Origin: an uncultured Paracoccaceae bacterium
Lineage (GTDB): Bacteria > Pseudomonadota > Alphaproteobacteria > Rhodobacterales > Rhodobacteraceae
Assembly (NCBI GenBank): GCA_947489705.1
Contig: CANLEQ010000002.1
Coordinates: 186,001-250,000 of the forward strand
Direction of reading: 5' to 3'
DNA: 64,000 bases
Numbering within the stretch: position 1 is the first letter of the stretch; the number at the start of each line of letters is the position of its first letter. Shown piece after piece: positions 56,131 to 64,000 of this stretch. The notes beneath the pieces are model-generated. The model was not told where the DNA came from, searched no databases, and saw nothing but the letters and a program-made list of their open reading frames with translations. A program made the position numbers and the translations under genes.

Positions 56131-57912
56131 TCAATGGTTGTCGCGCGGCAGGGATTGGCGGATGCGTTGATAGGCGGTCGCGAGTTCGAGGCAGCCGCCC
56201 TGCGCGAGCTGGCCGACATTGGTGCGGTAGATCTCTTCCCAGGGCGTCTGGTGGACGAGCTCGGGCGCTTCCCATGCGGCCTTGCGCTCCTCCCATTCCT
56301 CGTCCGGAACGAGCGCGTCCAGCGTGCCCGCATTGAGGTCGAGCTTCACCCGGTCCCCCGTCCTGAGATAGGCGAGGCCGCCCCCGACCACCGATTCGGG
56401 CGAGGCGTTGAGGATCGACGGGCTTTCCGACGTTCCCGATTGCCGCCCGTCGCCGACCGTGGGCAGGTGCGTGACGCCCCCGCGCAGCACGGAGGCCGGC
56501 GGCATCATGTTGACCACCTCGGCCGAGCCGGGATAGCCCACGCAGCCCACGCCGCGGATGAAGAGGATCGTGGAATCGTCGATCTCCAGCGACACGTCGT
56601 TGATCCGGTCGTGGTAATCCTCAGGCCCCTCGAAGACGACGGCCCGCGCCTCGTAGGTGCCCTCGCTGCCCGGCGTGTCGATGTAGCGGCGGCGGAAATC
56701 CTCGGAGATCACGCTGGTCTTCATCAGCGCGGAGTCGAAGAGGTTCCCCGAAAGGACGACGAATCCGGCATTGCTCCTGAGCGGTGCGTCGTAGGGGGCG
56801 ATGACCTCGTGGTCGACGCTGTCGCGCCCGGCGATGTTCTCGCCCATCGTCTTGCCGGTGGCGGTCATGCAGGTCTCGTGGATCCGCCCCGCCTTGGCGA
56901 GTTCGGCCATGATCGCCGGCACGCCGCCCGCGCGATGGAACGATTCGCCGAGATAGGCGCCGGCCGGCTGCATGTTGAGCAGGAGCGGCACATCGTAGCC
57001 CACCTTCTGCCAGTCCGTCACGTCGAGCTCGACGCCCGCATGGCGCGCGACGGCCTGCAGATGCGGCGGCGCGTTGGTCGAGCCGCCGATGGCCGAATTC
57101 ACCACGATCGCGTTCTCGAACGCTTCGCGGGTCAGGATGTCCGACGGCTTGAGATCCTCGTAGGCCATCTCGACGATGCGCCGGCCGGTGAGGTATGCCA
57201 TCTCCATCCGCTCGCGGAACGGCGCGGGGATGGCCGAACATCCCGTCAGGCACATGCCCAGCGCCTCGGCCATCGCGTTCATCGTGCTGGCCGTGCCCAT
57301 TGTGTTGCAATGGCCGAGCGACGGCGCGGAGGCGCAGGCACGGTCCATGAACTCGTCGTAGTCGATCTTGCCCTCGGCCAGCAGGCGGCGCGCTTCCCAG
57401 ATCACGCCCCCCGAGCCCACGCGCTTGCCCTTGAACCAACCATCGAGCATCGGTCCGCCGTTGAGCGTGATGGCCGGGATGTCCATCGTCGCCGCCCCCA
57501 TCAGCATGGCGGGGGTGGTCTTGTCGCAGCCGGTCGTCAGCACCACCGCGTCGATCGGATAGCCGTGCAGCACCTCGACCAGCCCCAGATAGGTGAGGTT
57601 CCGGTCGAGCGCCGCCGTCGGCCGCTTGCCGGTCTCCTGGATCGGGTGGACGGGAAACTCCATCGGGATGCCGCCCGCGTCGCGGATGCCGCTCTTGATC
57701 CGGTCCATGAGAAAGACGTGGATCTTGTTGCAGGGCGCGATGTCGCTGCCGGTCTGGGCGATGCCGATGATCGGCTTGCCGCCCTGCAGCTCCGCCCGGC
57801 TGTATTCCTGATTCTGGTAACGCTCGATATAAAGGGCGGTCATGCCCGGGTTGTTGGGATTGTCGAACCATTCCTGGGAACGGAACCGCTTGTTCGCTCG
57901 GGTGTCGGCCAT
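56131..57912 (-). CDS. IlvD/Edd-family sugar-acid dehydratase
   Basis: 593 residues. Iron-sulphur cysteines C61 (IAPCNKIH), C129 (TTGCDKTTP) and C202 (GHCNTMGTAST) match the pattern of [2Fe-2S] L-arabinonate and D-xylonate dehydratases. It is therefore a sugar-acid dehydratase, not the isoleucine-pathway IlvD, making a 2-keto-3-deoxy acid. Context (a KDG-type kinase, SDR, UxaA and operators) supports sugar-acid use. The exact acid is unknown. GAGGAGG lies before the ATG. A GntR-like palindrome lies 55 bases upstream. Confidence 0.92.
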   Translation of the reverse strand: MADTRANKRFRSQEWFDNPNNPGMTALYIERYQNQEYSRAELQGGKPIIGIAQTGSDIAPCNKIHVFLMDRIKSGIRDAGGIPMEFPVHPIQETGKRPTAALDRNLTYLGLVEVLHGYPIDAVVLTTGCDKTTPAMLMGAATMDIPAITLNGGPMLDGWFKGKRVGSGGVIWEARRLLAEGKIDYDEFMDRACASAPSLGHCNTMGTASTMNAMAEALGMCLTGCSAIPAPFRERMEMAYLTGRRIVEMAYEDLKPSDILTREAFENAIVVNSAIGGSTNAPPHLQAVARHAGVELDVTDWQKVGYDVPLLLNMQPAGAYLGESFHRAGGVPAIMAELAKAGRIHETCMTATGKTMGENIAGRDSVDHEVIAPYDAPLRSNAGFVVLSGNLFDSALMKTSVISEDFRRRYIDTPGSEGTYEARAVVFEGPEDYHDRINDVSLEIDDSTILFIRGVGCVGYPGSAEVVNMMPPASVLRGGVTHLPTVGDGRQSGTSESPSILNASPESVVGGGLAYLRTGDRVKLDLNAGTLDALVPDEEWEERKAAWEAPELVHQTPWEEIYRTNVGQLAQGGCLELATAYQRIRQSLPRDNH

Positions 57913-57963
57913 GTCGTCTTTTCCTCCTCGGGCGGCCTTTAGCCGCCGATCGGGGGAGAGTGT

Positions 57964-58917
57964 CTAATCTGGTATACCAAATTGCAAGAGGAATGATCTT
58001 GCCTCTTCGAGACGCGCGCCGTCTCCCCCGGAGAACGCCTGTTCGGGCTCGTCGGGACGCTGCGTCCCGAAGGGCGCGCCGGCGTCGGATGCCGCCGGCA
58101 ACGGCATCGTGACGGGCACCTTCTCCATCCGCGGGTCGAAGCAGGGTTCGCCCGTGACCATCCGATCCCGCACCGCGTCCCGGCAAAAGCCTGGGTATCG
58201 GGCGTCGGTATAAGGATTGCCGCCGTTAAGCGGCCAGGCATCGGCCGCCGAACATGTGAAGGACAGGGTCACACGGGCCCGGTCCGACATGTTCGCGCCC
58301 ACGCCGTGAAGAAGACGCGCGTGGTGGACGGTCATGCAGCCCGCCCGCCCTGTCAGCGGCACCGCCCGGCCCGCCTCGAAGAGCGGGTCGTCGGGATCGA
58401 TGGCGCCCCGGACGATGCCGTTGGCGTGGTGCTCGAGGACCGGCCCGCGATGGCTGCCGGGAATGACCATCAAGGGGCCATTCTCGGAATCCACGTCCTC
58501 GAGCATCAGGCCGACCGTCAGAAGGTCGTCGTTCGTATGCGGATGGAAGGCCCAGTCCTGACGCCATTCGATCGCCGGGCCGCCCTTCGGGGCCTTGATC
58601 TCGAGGTTGGACGCCACCAGCGCCACGTCGGGCCCCAGAAGGTCGCGGAGCACCTCCGTGATACCGGACATGCGCAGCGCCTCGTCGAAACAGACATGGA
58701 TCTTCTCGGGAACCGCGATACGCGTGAGCCGCGGCTCACGCGGCGAATGGCCGCGATCGAGTCCATAGACCACGTCGCTCCGTGTCACTTCCCGCGAGGC
58801 GTCGATCAGGACGCGGGCCACGCCTTGCATGTACGACAGATGATCCTTGCATACGACATCGTTGACCAGCAGATATCCATCGAGCGCGTAGGTCCGTTTC
58901 TGTGCGTCGCTCAGCAT
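57964..58917 (-). CDS. Phytanoyl-CoA dioxygenase (PhyH)-family protein
   Basis: 317 residues from ATG 58917 behind GGAGGAGAAGG. The PhyH fold is clear: EWRQDWAFHPHTNDD at 117-131, ENGPLMVIPGSHRG and ARLLHGVGANMSDRARVTLS. Distal H204 and the 2OG-binding R213 or R215 are present. At the first metal-ligand position relatives are expected to have His-x-Asp (WHQDW); here it reads W-R119-Q-D121-W, with an extra His at 125. The protein may use a shifted ligand or be catalytically altered. It heads the minus-strand unit leading to the dehydratase, so its substrate may be a sugar acid or a related ether or osmolyte; unproven. Confidence 0.85.
   Translation of the reverse strand: MLSDAQKRTYALDGYLLVNDVVCKDHLSYMQGVARVLIDASREVTRSDVVYGLDRGHSPREPRLTRIAVPEKIHVCFDEALRMSGITEVLRDLLGPDVALVASNLEIKAPKGGPAIEWRQDWAFHPHTNDDLLTVGLMLEDVDSENGPLMVIPGSHRGPVLEHHANGIVRGAIDPDDPLFEAGRAVPLTGRAGCMTVHHARLLHGVGANMSDRARVTLSFTCSAADAWPLNGGNPYTDARYPGFCRDAVRDRMVTGEPCFDPRMEKVPVTMPLPAASDAGAPFGTQRPDEPEQAFSGGDGARLEEARSFLLQFGIPD
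57967..57982 (-). promoter_or_regulatory. GntR/UxuR-like operator before the dehydratase gene
   Basis: ATCTGGTATACCAAAT, a 16-base palindrome with one mismatch and core TGGTATACCA. It overlaps the last codons of the PhyH gene and lies 55 bases before the IlvD/Edd start. The core equals that at 60627-60640 and resembles E. coli UxuR/ExuR sites (ATTGGTATACCAAT). Confidence 0.75.
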
Positions 58918-59049
58918 ATCCTTCTCCTCCGTTTTCCGGCCATCTCTCTGTGTTTGGGCATGGTGGCGATTCAGTGGACGATAGTTTATCAGACTGCAAC
59001 TACCGCGAGAACGGAGGCCTTCGGTCTTGAGAAGCGACATTCTGTCCCA

Positions 59050-59649
59050 ATGCTGACCTTTGCGGCCGCCGTGTTCTTCCTGATCGTGACGCCCGGCCCC
59101 GGCGTCCTTTCGGCGGCGGGTGTGGGGTCGGGCTACGGGTTTCGCTCCGGATTCCGCTATCTCGCGGGGCTCTTCGTCGGCACGAACCTGGTCGCCGTCG
59201 CGGTGATCACGGGGCTTGGCGCGATCGTGCTGTCGGTGCCCGCGATCCGCTGGATCCTGATGGCCGCGTCGATCGCCTATCTTCTCTATCTGGCCCTCAG
59301 GATCGCCACGGCGGGCAGCAGGATCGCCTTCATCGAAAGCGCCAGCGCCCCCGGCATCGGCGCGGGCCTGCTGTTGCAGGCGATCAACCCCAAAGCCTAT
59401 GCGGTCAACACCACGCTCTTCGCGGGCTTTCCCTACGCCCCCGAAAGCTATCCCTTCGAAGTGATCACCAAGCTGCTGATCGTCAACGCGATCTGGATCC
59501 CGATCCATCTGGCCTGGCTCTGGGCGGGGGCGTCGTTGCATCGCCTCGCGCTCGGCGAGAAGGCGCAGCGGCGCATCAACTACGCGATGGCGGCCTCCAT
59601 GCTGGCGGTGGTCGCTCTGGCCCTGATTTCCGGAATGAGACAGACATGA
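59050..59649 (+). CDS. LysE/RhtB-family exporter
   Basis: 199 residues from ATG 59050, six hydrophobic segments, family signature FLIVTPGPGVLSAAGVGSG and NPKAYAVN. Such proteins export amino acids or related small metabolites. The ribosome site is weak. It is divergent from the PhyH gene and overlaps the kinase gene by ATGA, so it is likely a vent for an intermediate of the same pathway; substrate unknown. Confidence 0.87.
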   Translation: MLTFAAAVFFLIVTPGPGVLSAAGVGSGYGFRSGFRYLAGLFVGTNLVAVAVITGLGAIVLSVPAIRWILMAASIAYLLYLALRIATAGSRIAFIESASAPGIGAGLLLQAINPKAYAVNTTLFAGFPYAPESYPFEVITKLLIVNAIWIPIHLAWLWAGASLHRLALGEKAQRRINYAMAASMLAVVALALISGMRQT

Positions 59650-60560
59650 CAACGGACCGCAGCTTTCTTTCGATCGGCGAATGCATGGTGGAGCTGGCCC
59701 AGACGGGGCCCGACACCTACCGGCGGGGATTTGCCGGCGATACGTTCAACACGGCCTGGTACGCGCGCCGCCTGCTGCCCCCCGAATGGCGCGTGGCCTA
59801 CGGAAGCTGCATCGGCACCGATACCGTCTCGGACGAGATGGCGGCCTTCATCGACGCCGAGGGAATTGACACGAGCACCCTGCGCCGCGTGCCCGAACGC
59901 AGCGTCGGCCTCTACATGATCTCGACCGAGAAGGGCGAGCGCAGCTTCTCCTACTGGCGCAGCCAATCGGCCGCGCGCCTGCTGGCCGACGACACGGACT
60001 GGCTCGACGGTTTGCTCAAGGATCGCGACGTCATCCACCTCTCGGGCATCACCCTCGCCATCCTGCCGCAGGCGCATCGCAGCACCCTTTGCGCCGCGCT
60101 GCGCCGCGCCCGCGAGGAGGGCGCCTTCGTCTCCTTCGACACCAACCTGCGCCCGCGCCTCTGGGAGAGCGAGGAGGCCATGCGCGACGGGCTCACGATG
60201 GGGGCCGGCTCCGCGGATCTGGTCCTGCCGAGCTTCGACGAGGAAACGGATCTCTTCGGCGATCCGACCCCCGCCGATACCGTCGCGCGCTATCGCGACG
60301 GCGGCGCGCGCATGGTCGTGGTCAAGAACGGCGGGGACGACGTCACGCTCTGGTCCGAGGGCGGCGTCGACACCACGCTCACCCCCGTCAGGGTGGAGGA
60401 TCCGGTCGACACCACCGCCGCCGGCGACAGTTTCGCCGCCGCCACTCTGGCGGGTCTCGGGCGCGGCGCCGCCCTCGACGCTGCGGTTCGCGACGCGATG
60501 GAGCTCTCGGCCAAGGTCATCCGGACGCCCGGCGCGCTGGCCCCGTCGATCTTCGAATAG
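59646..60560 (+). CDS. kdgK: PfkB-family sugar kinase, probably 2-keto-3-deoxygluconate kinase
   Basis: 304 residues, ribokinase/PfkB fold. N-terminal IGECMVELAQTGPDTYRRGF and FAGDTFNTAWY give the sugar site; VDTTAAGDSFAAATLAG carries the anion hole and catalytic Asp. The GECMVEL and AGDTFNTA patterns fit 2-dehydro-3-deoxygluconate kinases. It would phosphorylate the 2-keto-3-deoxy acid made by the dehydratases. No KDPG aldolase is in the window. ATGA overlap with the LysE gene. Confidence 0.85.
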   Translation: MTTDRSFLSIGECMVELAQTGPDTYRRGFAGDTFNTAWYARRLLPPEWRVAYGSCIGTDTVSDEMAAFIDAEGIDTSTLRRVPERSVGLYMISTEKGERSFSYWRSQSAARLLADDTDWLDGLLKDRDVIHLSGITLAILPQAHRSTLCAALRRAREEGAFVSFDTNLRPRLWESEEAMRDGLTMGAGSADLVLPSFDEETDLFGDPTPADTVARYRDGGARMVVVKNGGDDVTLWSEGGVDTTLTPVRVEDPVDTTAAGDSFAAATLAGLGRGAALDAAVRDAMELSAKVIRTPGALAPSIFE

Positions 60561-60626
60561 CCGGACATGCCCGTCCGCGGCCCCGATCGCCCGGCGATCC
60601 CCCTTGAAAGTTCCCGCGCGGCGGGG

Positions 60627-60640
60627 TTTGGTATACCAAA
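60627..60640 (+). promoter_or_regulatory. GntR/UxuR-like operator before the dehydrogenase gene
   Basis: Perfect 14-base palindrome TTTGGTATACCAAA, ending 15 bases before the ATG at 60656. The core is shared with the site at 57967-57982. The position, between any promoter and the start codon, fits repression by a GntR/FadR-type protein; the regulator gene is not in the window. Confidence 0.8.
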
Positions 60641-60655
60641 TCGGGAGGAACATTC

Positions 60656-61555
60656 ATGACCACACAAACTGCCGCCGTGATCGGGCTGGGATCGATGGGC
60701 TACGGCGTGGCCTCGTCGCTGCTTCGGGCCGGCCACACGGTGCATGGCTTCGACATCAACGAGGCGAGCGTCGCGCGCTTTCAGGGCGATGGCGGTGCGC
60801 AAGGCATCATGGCCGACATCGCGGCGGGTCTCGACGTGGTCGCCACCGTGGTCATCAACGCAGCCCAGACCGAAGAGGTGCTCTTCGGCGAGGCGGGCAT
60901 CGTGCCGCATCTTTCGCCCGGAACGGTCGTCGTCTCCTGCGCTACCGTCGCGCCCGATTTCGCCCGCGACATGGAAGCGCGCTGCCGCGAGGCGGGCCTC
61001 CTCTATCTCGATGCGCCGATTTCCGGCGGCCCGGAGCGCAGCGCGCGGGGCGAGCTTTCGGTGCTGGCCTCGGGCCATCCCGACGCCTTTTCCAAGGCGC
61101 GCCCGTGCCTCGACGCGATGGCCTCGCAGGTCTACGAGCTCGGCGACGAAGCCGGACCCGGCTCGGCGATGAAGGCGATCAACCAGCTTCTGGTCGGCGT
61201 GAACCTCGCCGCGATGGCCGAGGCGATGACCTTCGGCATGACGCAAGGCGTCGACCCGGCCAAGTTCGCCGAGATCATTCCGCAATGCGCCGGCACGAGC
61301 TGGGTCCTCGAGAACCGCGTGCCGCACGTGGTCGATGGCGATTACAGCCCGAAATCGGCCGTCGACATCTGGCCCAAGGATCTGGGCATCGTGCTCGACG
61401 TGGCGCATGGCGCGAAGTTCAGCGCGCCGCTCACGGCGGCCGCGCTCCAGCAATGGGTGGCGGCGCAGGGCCAGGGCCTCGGGCGCGAGGACGACGCCGC
61501 GCTGATCAAGGTCTATGCCCGCAATGCCGGCCTGAGCCTGCCCGGCCAGGATTAG
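60656..61555 (+). CDS. ltnD: L-threonate dehydrogenase-like beta-hydroxyacid dehydrogenase
   Basis: 299 residues of the 3-hydroxyisobutyrate dehydrogenase superfamily. NAD motif GLGSMGYGVA (11-20), substrate motif DAPISGG (119-125) and catalytic K173 in AMKAINQLLVG. The KAINQLLVGVNLAAMAEAM stretch is typical of LtnD, which oxidises L-threonate to 2-oxo-tetronate; tartronate semialdehyde reductase is a second option. GGGAGG precedes the ATG. With the Hyi-like enzyme it recalls the tetronate pathway, but OtnK and OtnC are missing here. Confidence 0.85.
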   Translation: MTTQTAAVIGLGSMGYGVASSLLRAGHTVHGFDINEASVARFQGDGGAQGIMADIAAGLDVVATVVINAAQTEEVLFGEAGIVPHLSPGTVVVSCATVAPDFARDMEARCREAGLLYLDAPISGGPERSARGELSVLASGHPDAFSKARPCLDAMASQVYELGDEAGPGSAMKAINQLLVGVNLAAMAEAMTFGMTQGVDPAKFAEIIPQCAGTSWVLENRVPHVVDGDYSPKSAVDIWPKDLGIVLDVAHGAKFSAPLTAAALQQWVAAQGQGLGREDDAALIKVYARNAGLSLPGQD

Positions 61556-61612
61556 AGACGCGCAGCCACCGGGCCCGCGCGAAGCCATCCCAATGGAGGG
61601 GAGAGCACCATC

Positions 61613-63103
61613 ATGCAAACCGTGAGATTGTCGCCCGAAGACAATGTCGTCACCGCCATCGTCCCGCTCGAAGTGGGACAGGAGGGTGCCACGACCCTCG
61701 TCCCGCGCGGTCACAAGATGGCGACGGAAGACATCGCGCGCGGCGCGCCCGTGCGCAAATACGCCCAGATCATCGGCTATGCCCACGAGGACATCCCCAA
61801 GGGCGCGCATGTCCACGAGCACAACCTCGACTTTCGCGCCGTCGATCAGGAGTACGAGTTCTCGACCAACCTGCGCCCCGTGGCCCCCGCCGAAAAGCAG
61901 GACACGTTCATGGGCTACCGTAGGCCGACGGGCAAGGTCGGCACGCGCAACCACATCGCGATCATCACCTCGGTCAATTGCTCGGCCACCGCCGCGCACA
62001 AGATCGCCGAGCATTTCACCGAAGAGAAGCTCGCCCAGTATCCCAATGTCGACGGCGTGACCGCCTTCGTGCACGGCACCGGCTGCGGGATGGGCGGCGA
62101 CGGCACCGGCTTCGAGGCACTGCAGCGCGTGATGTGGGGCTTTGCCCGCAATCCCAATGTCGGCGGCGTGCTGATGGCGGGGCTCGGCTGCGAGATCATG
62201 CAGATCGACTGGCTGATCGAATCCTACGGCCTGACGCCGGGGCCGCTCTTTCAGGCGATGAACATCCAAGATGTCGGCGGCCTCGCCAAATGCGTGGAAC
62301 TCGGCATCAAGAAGGTCGAGGCGATGCTGCCCCTCGTCAACGCGACCGAGCGCGAGGAATGCCCGGCCTCCGAGCTGATGGTGGCGCTGCAATGCGGTGG
62401 ATCGGACGCCTGGTCCGGGGTCACCGCGAACCCCGCCGTGGGCCATGCCTGCGACCTGCTGGTCGCGCAGGGCGGCACCGGCGTGCTGGCCGAAACGCCC
62501 GAGATCTACGGCGCCGAGCACCTTCTGACCGCGCGGGCCGTCAACCGGGAGGTGGGCGACAAGCTCGTCGGGCTGATCCATTGGTGGGAGGATTACACCG
62601 CCCGCGCCAAGGGCTCGATGGACAACAACCCCTCGCCGGGCAACAAGAGGGGCGGCCTCACCACCATCCTCGAGAAATCACTGGGCGCCGCCGCCAAGGG
62701 CGGGACGACGCCGCTGACCGGTGTCTTCAAATATGCCGAGCCAGTGACGACGAAGGGCTTCGTCTTCATGGACAGCCCCGGCTACGATCCGGCCAGCGTC
62801 ACGGGACAGATCGCGTCGGGCTGCAACCTCGTCTGCTTCACCACCGGTCGCGGGTCCGCCGCGGGCTACAAGCCGTCGCCGTCGATGAAGGTCGCGACCA
62901 ACACCGAGATGTTCAACCGCATGGTCGACGACATGGACGTGAACGCGGGCACCATCCTCACCGGGGGCAAATCGGTCGAGGAAGTCGGGCGCGAGATCTA
63001 CGAGATGTGGCTGCGCATGGCCTCGGGCGAGAAGAGCAAGTCCGAGTTGCAGGGCCTCGGCGATTACGAGTTCGTGCCCTGGCAGATCGGCTGCACCATG
63101 TAA
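61613..63103 (+). CDS. UxaA/GarD-family altronate-type dehydratase
   Basis: 496 residues. An N-terminal SAF-like domain (about 1-80, VRLSPEDNVVTAIVPLEVGQ) is followed by the UxaA/GarD core (GYRRPTGKVGTRNHIAIITS, HGTGCGMGGDG, LGCEIMQIDWL, LQCGGSDAWSGVTANPA, ETPEIYGAEHLL). Known members dehydrate D-altronate or galactarate with an iron cofactor. Here the substrate is unknown. GGAGGGGAGAG precedes the ATG. It follows the dehydrogenase by 57 bases, so both lie under the operator at 60627. Confidence 0.92.
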   Translation: MQTVRLSPEDNVVTAIVPLEVGQEGATTLVPRGHKMATEDIARGAPVRKYAQIIGYAHEDIPKGAHVHEHNLDFRAVDQEYEFSTNLRPVAPAEKQDTFMGYRRPTGKVGTRNHIAIITSVNCSATAAHKIAEHFTEEKLAQYPNVDGVTAFVHGTGCGMGGDGTGFEALQRVMWGFARNPNVGGVLMAGLGCEIMQIDWLIESYGLTPGPLFQAMNIQDVGGLAKCVELGIKKVEAMLPLVNATEREECPASELMVALQCGGSDAWSGVTANPAVGHACDLLVAQGGTGVLAETPEIYGAEHLLTARAVNREVGDKLVGLIHWWEDYTARAKGSMDNNPSPGNKRGGLTTILEKSLGAAAKGGTTPLTGVFKYAEPVTTKGFVFMDSPGYDPASVTGQIASGCNLVCFTTGRGSAAGYKPSPSMKVATNTEMFNRMVDDMDVNAGTILTGGKSVEEVGREIYEMWLRMASGEKSKSELQGLGDYEFVPWQIGCTM

Positions 63104-63137
63104 GCGCCGCGCCGGCGACGTAGCAAAGGAGGCGACG

Positions 63138-63896
63138 ATGAGATTTTCGGCCAATCTGGGGTTCCTGTGGGCCGATCGCCCCCTCCCCGACGCCATACAC
63201 GCGGCGAAGGCCGCCGGGTTCGACGCGGTGGAGCTGCACTGGCCCTACGATCACGACGCGGGCGCGGTGAAGGCCGCGCTCGACGAGACGGGCCTGCCCT
63301 GCCTCGGACTCAATACCGTGCGCGGGGATGTGTCGGCGGGCGAGAACGGCCTGTCGGCGCTGCCCGGCCGCGAAGGCGACGCACGCGCGGCGATCGAGCA
63401 GGCGCTCGATTACGCGGTCGCGATCGACGCGGCGAACGTCCACGTCATGGCGGGCAAGGCCGAGGGCCCCGAGGCCGAGACGGCGTTCATCGCCAACCTG
63501 CAATTCGCCTGCGCGCGCGCGGGCCAGCGCGGCATCCTGATCGAGCCGCTCAACCATTACGACGCGCCGGGCTATTTCCTGAACACCGCCACGCAGGCGG
63601 CCGAGATCGTCGAGAAGGTCGGCGCTCCGGATCTTAAGATCATGTTCGACTGCTATCACATCCAGCTGATGCAGGGCGACCTCAGCCACCGGCTGCGCAC
63701 GCTTCTGCCGGTGATCGGCCATATCCAGATCGCCTCCGTGCCGGATCGTGGCACGCCCGATCACGGCGAACTGAACTATCCCTACATCTACGACCTGCTG
63801 GAGGAGCTCGGCTGGCAGACGCCGCTCGGCGCCGAGTACAAGGTCGCGACGCCGACCGACGACACGCTCGACTGGCTGCGCGCCGCGCGCGGCTGA
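63138..63896 (+). CDS. Hydroxypyruvate isomerase / 2-oxo-tetronate isomerase-like
   Basis: 252-residue TIM-barrel of the xylose-isomerase-like superfamily. N-terminal MRFSANLGFLWADRPLPDAI, GFDAVELHWPY, the catalytic Glu in ILIEPLNHYDAPGYFLNT, MFDCYHIQLMQGDL and the second Glu near GAEYKVATPTDDTLDWL. The family holds hydroxypyruvate isomerase (Hyi) and OtnI. Neighbouring LtnD-like enzyme favours OtnI, which isomerises 2-oxo-tetronate. AAAGGAGG precedes the ATG; it is the last gene before a terminator. Confidence 0.88.
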   Translation: MRFSANLGFLWADRPLPDAIHAAKAAGFDAVELHWPYDHDAGAVKAALDETGLPCLGLNTVRGDVSAGENGLSALPGREGDARAAIEQALDYAVAIDAANVHVMAGKAEGPEAETAFIANLQFACARAGQRGILIEPLNHYDAPGYFLNTATQAAEIVEKVGAPDLKIMFDCYHIQLMQGDLSHRLRTLLPVIGHIQIASVPDRGTPDHGELNYPYIYDLLEELGWQTPLGAEYKVATPTDDTLDWLRAARG

Positions 63897-63920
63897 ACGT
63901 TTCGCGCGCGAAACATTTGA

Positions 63921-63947
63921 AAGGCCCCGGAGCGTCTCCGGGGCCTT
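63921..63947 (+). terminator. Terminator after the sugar-acid operon
   Basis: AAGGCCCCGGA and TCCGGGGCCTT form a perfect 11-bp stem with a 5-base loop, 24 bases past the isomerase stop. It lies between convergent genes and can work in both directions. Confidence 0.8.
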
Positions 63948-63954
63948 CCGTCGT

Positions 63955-64000
63955 TCACTCGGCGGCGGCCACGTCCTGGCGCTGGTCGCCGAGACCTTCC
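63955..64000 (-). CDS. C-terminal end of an unidentified gene (partial)
   Basis: The last 46 bases read on the minus strand as EGLGDQRQDVAAAE then TGA, just beyond the terminator. The fragment is too short to identify. Codon use and the terminator suggest a real gene, whose body lies right of the window. Its product might belong to the sugar-acid cluster. Confidence 0.4.
   Translation of the reverse strand, partial: EGLGDQRQDVAAAE

Noticed and set aside
58918-59049. A third GntR-type operator between the PhyH and LysE genes (TAGTT...AACTA)
   Set aside because: The arms are short and do not share the TGGTATACCA core seen at the other two sites.

Overview
The window is a GC-rich chromosomal segment. 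It fits an alphaproteobacterium of the Rhodobacteraceae (roseobacter) type. Supporting signs are the fused str/S10/spc gene order, a VPLPA-CTERM surface protein, a LexA box of the alphaproteobacterial direct-repeat type (GAAC-N7-GAAC), an imuB-dnaE2 mutasome operon, a Ku/LigD end-joining set, and a sugar-acid gene cluster. No tRNA, rRNA, CRISPR array, insertion sequence or prophage was seen.

Layout. (1) 1-8.6 kb is a DNA-damage block: the end of one ku gene, ligD, a second ku on the opposite strand, then imuB-dnaE2 behind a LexA-type box. No imuA is present beside imuB. (2) 8.6-14 kb holds envelope and lipid-type genes: an FkbM methyltransferase, a BrkB/YihY membrane protein, a cardiolipin-synthase-like PLD enzyme overlapping an EEP-family hydrolase, and a DUF2189 membrane protein. 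(3) 14.2-44.1 kb, all on the minus strand, is the transcription-translation supercluster. In transcription order it runs secE, nusG, rplK, rplA, a Rieske-FAD oxidoreductase, rplJ, rplL, rpoB, rpoC, rpsL, rpsG, fusA, tuf, rpsJ, rplC, rplD, rplW, rplB, rpsS, rplV, rpsC, rplP, a 2OG-Fe(II) oxygenase-like gene, a VPLPA-CTERM gene, rpmC, rpsQ, rplN, rplX, rplE, rpsN, rpsH, rplF, rplR, rpsE, rpmD. A terminator follows rpmD, so rplO-secY-adk are not contiguous. (4) 44.2-55.4 kb is housekeeping: accA, a D-amino-acid aminotransferase, a small overlapping DUF1244-DUF5671-lipoprotein operon, pyk, rpmI-rplT, a secreted dienelactone-hydrolase-like protein, pheS, a YrhK-like protein, pheT and a DMT exporter. 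(5) 55.4-63.9 kb is a sugar-acid catabolic island: an SDR, an IlvD/Edd dehydratase, a PhyH-like dioxygenase, a LysE exporter, a PfkB sugar kinase, an L-threonate-dehydrogenase-like enzyme, a UxaA-family dehydratase and a hydroxypyruvate-isomerase-like enzyme. Two near-identical palindromes (TGGTATACCA core, GntR/UxuR-like) sit before the IlvD/Edd gene and the dehydrogenase gene and tie both strands into one likely regulon.

The most interesting points are: the 2OG-oxygenase-like gene placed directly after rplP (L16), which suggests a ribosomal-protein hydroxylase; the oxidoreductase isolated between rplA and rplJ; the LexA box between ku and imuB-dnaE2 with no imuA; long acidic tails on L3 and S17; a terminator-like hairpin inside secE-nusG; and the palindrome-controlled sugar-acid cluster containing a PhyH protein with a changed first metal-ligand position. 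Several promoters read by eye share TTGnnn-N17-nAnnnn spacing.
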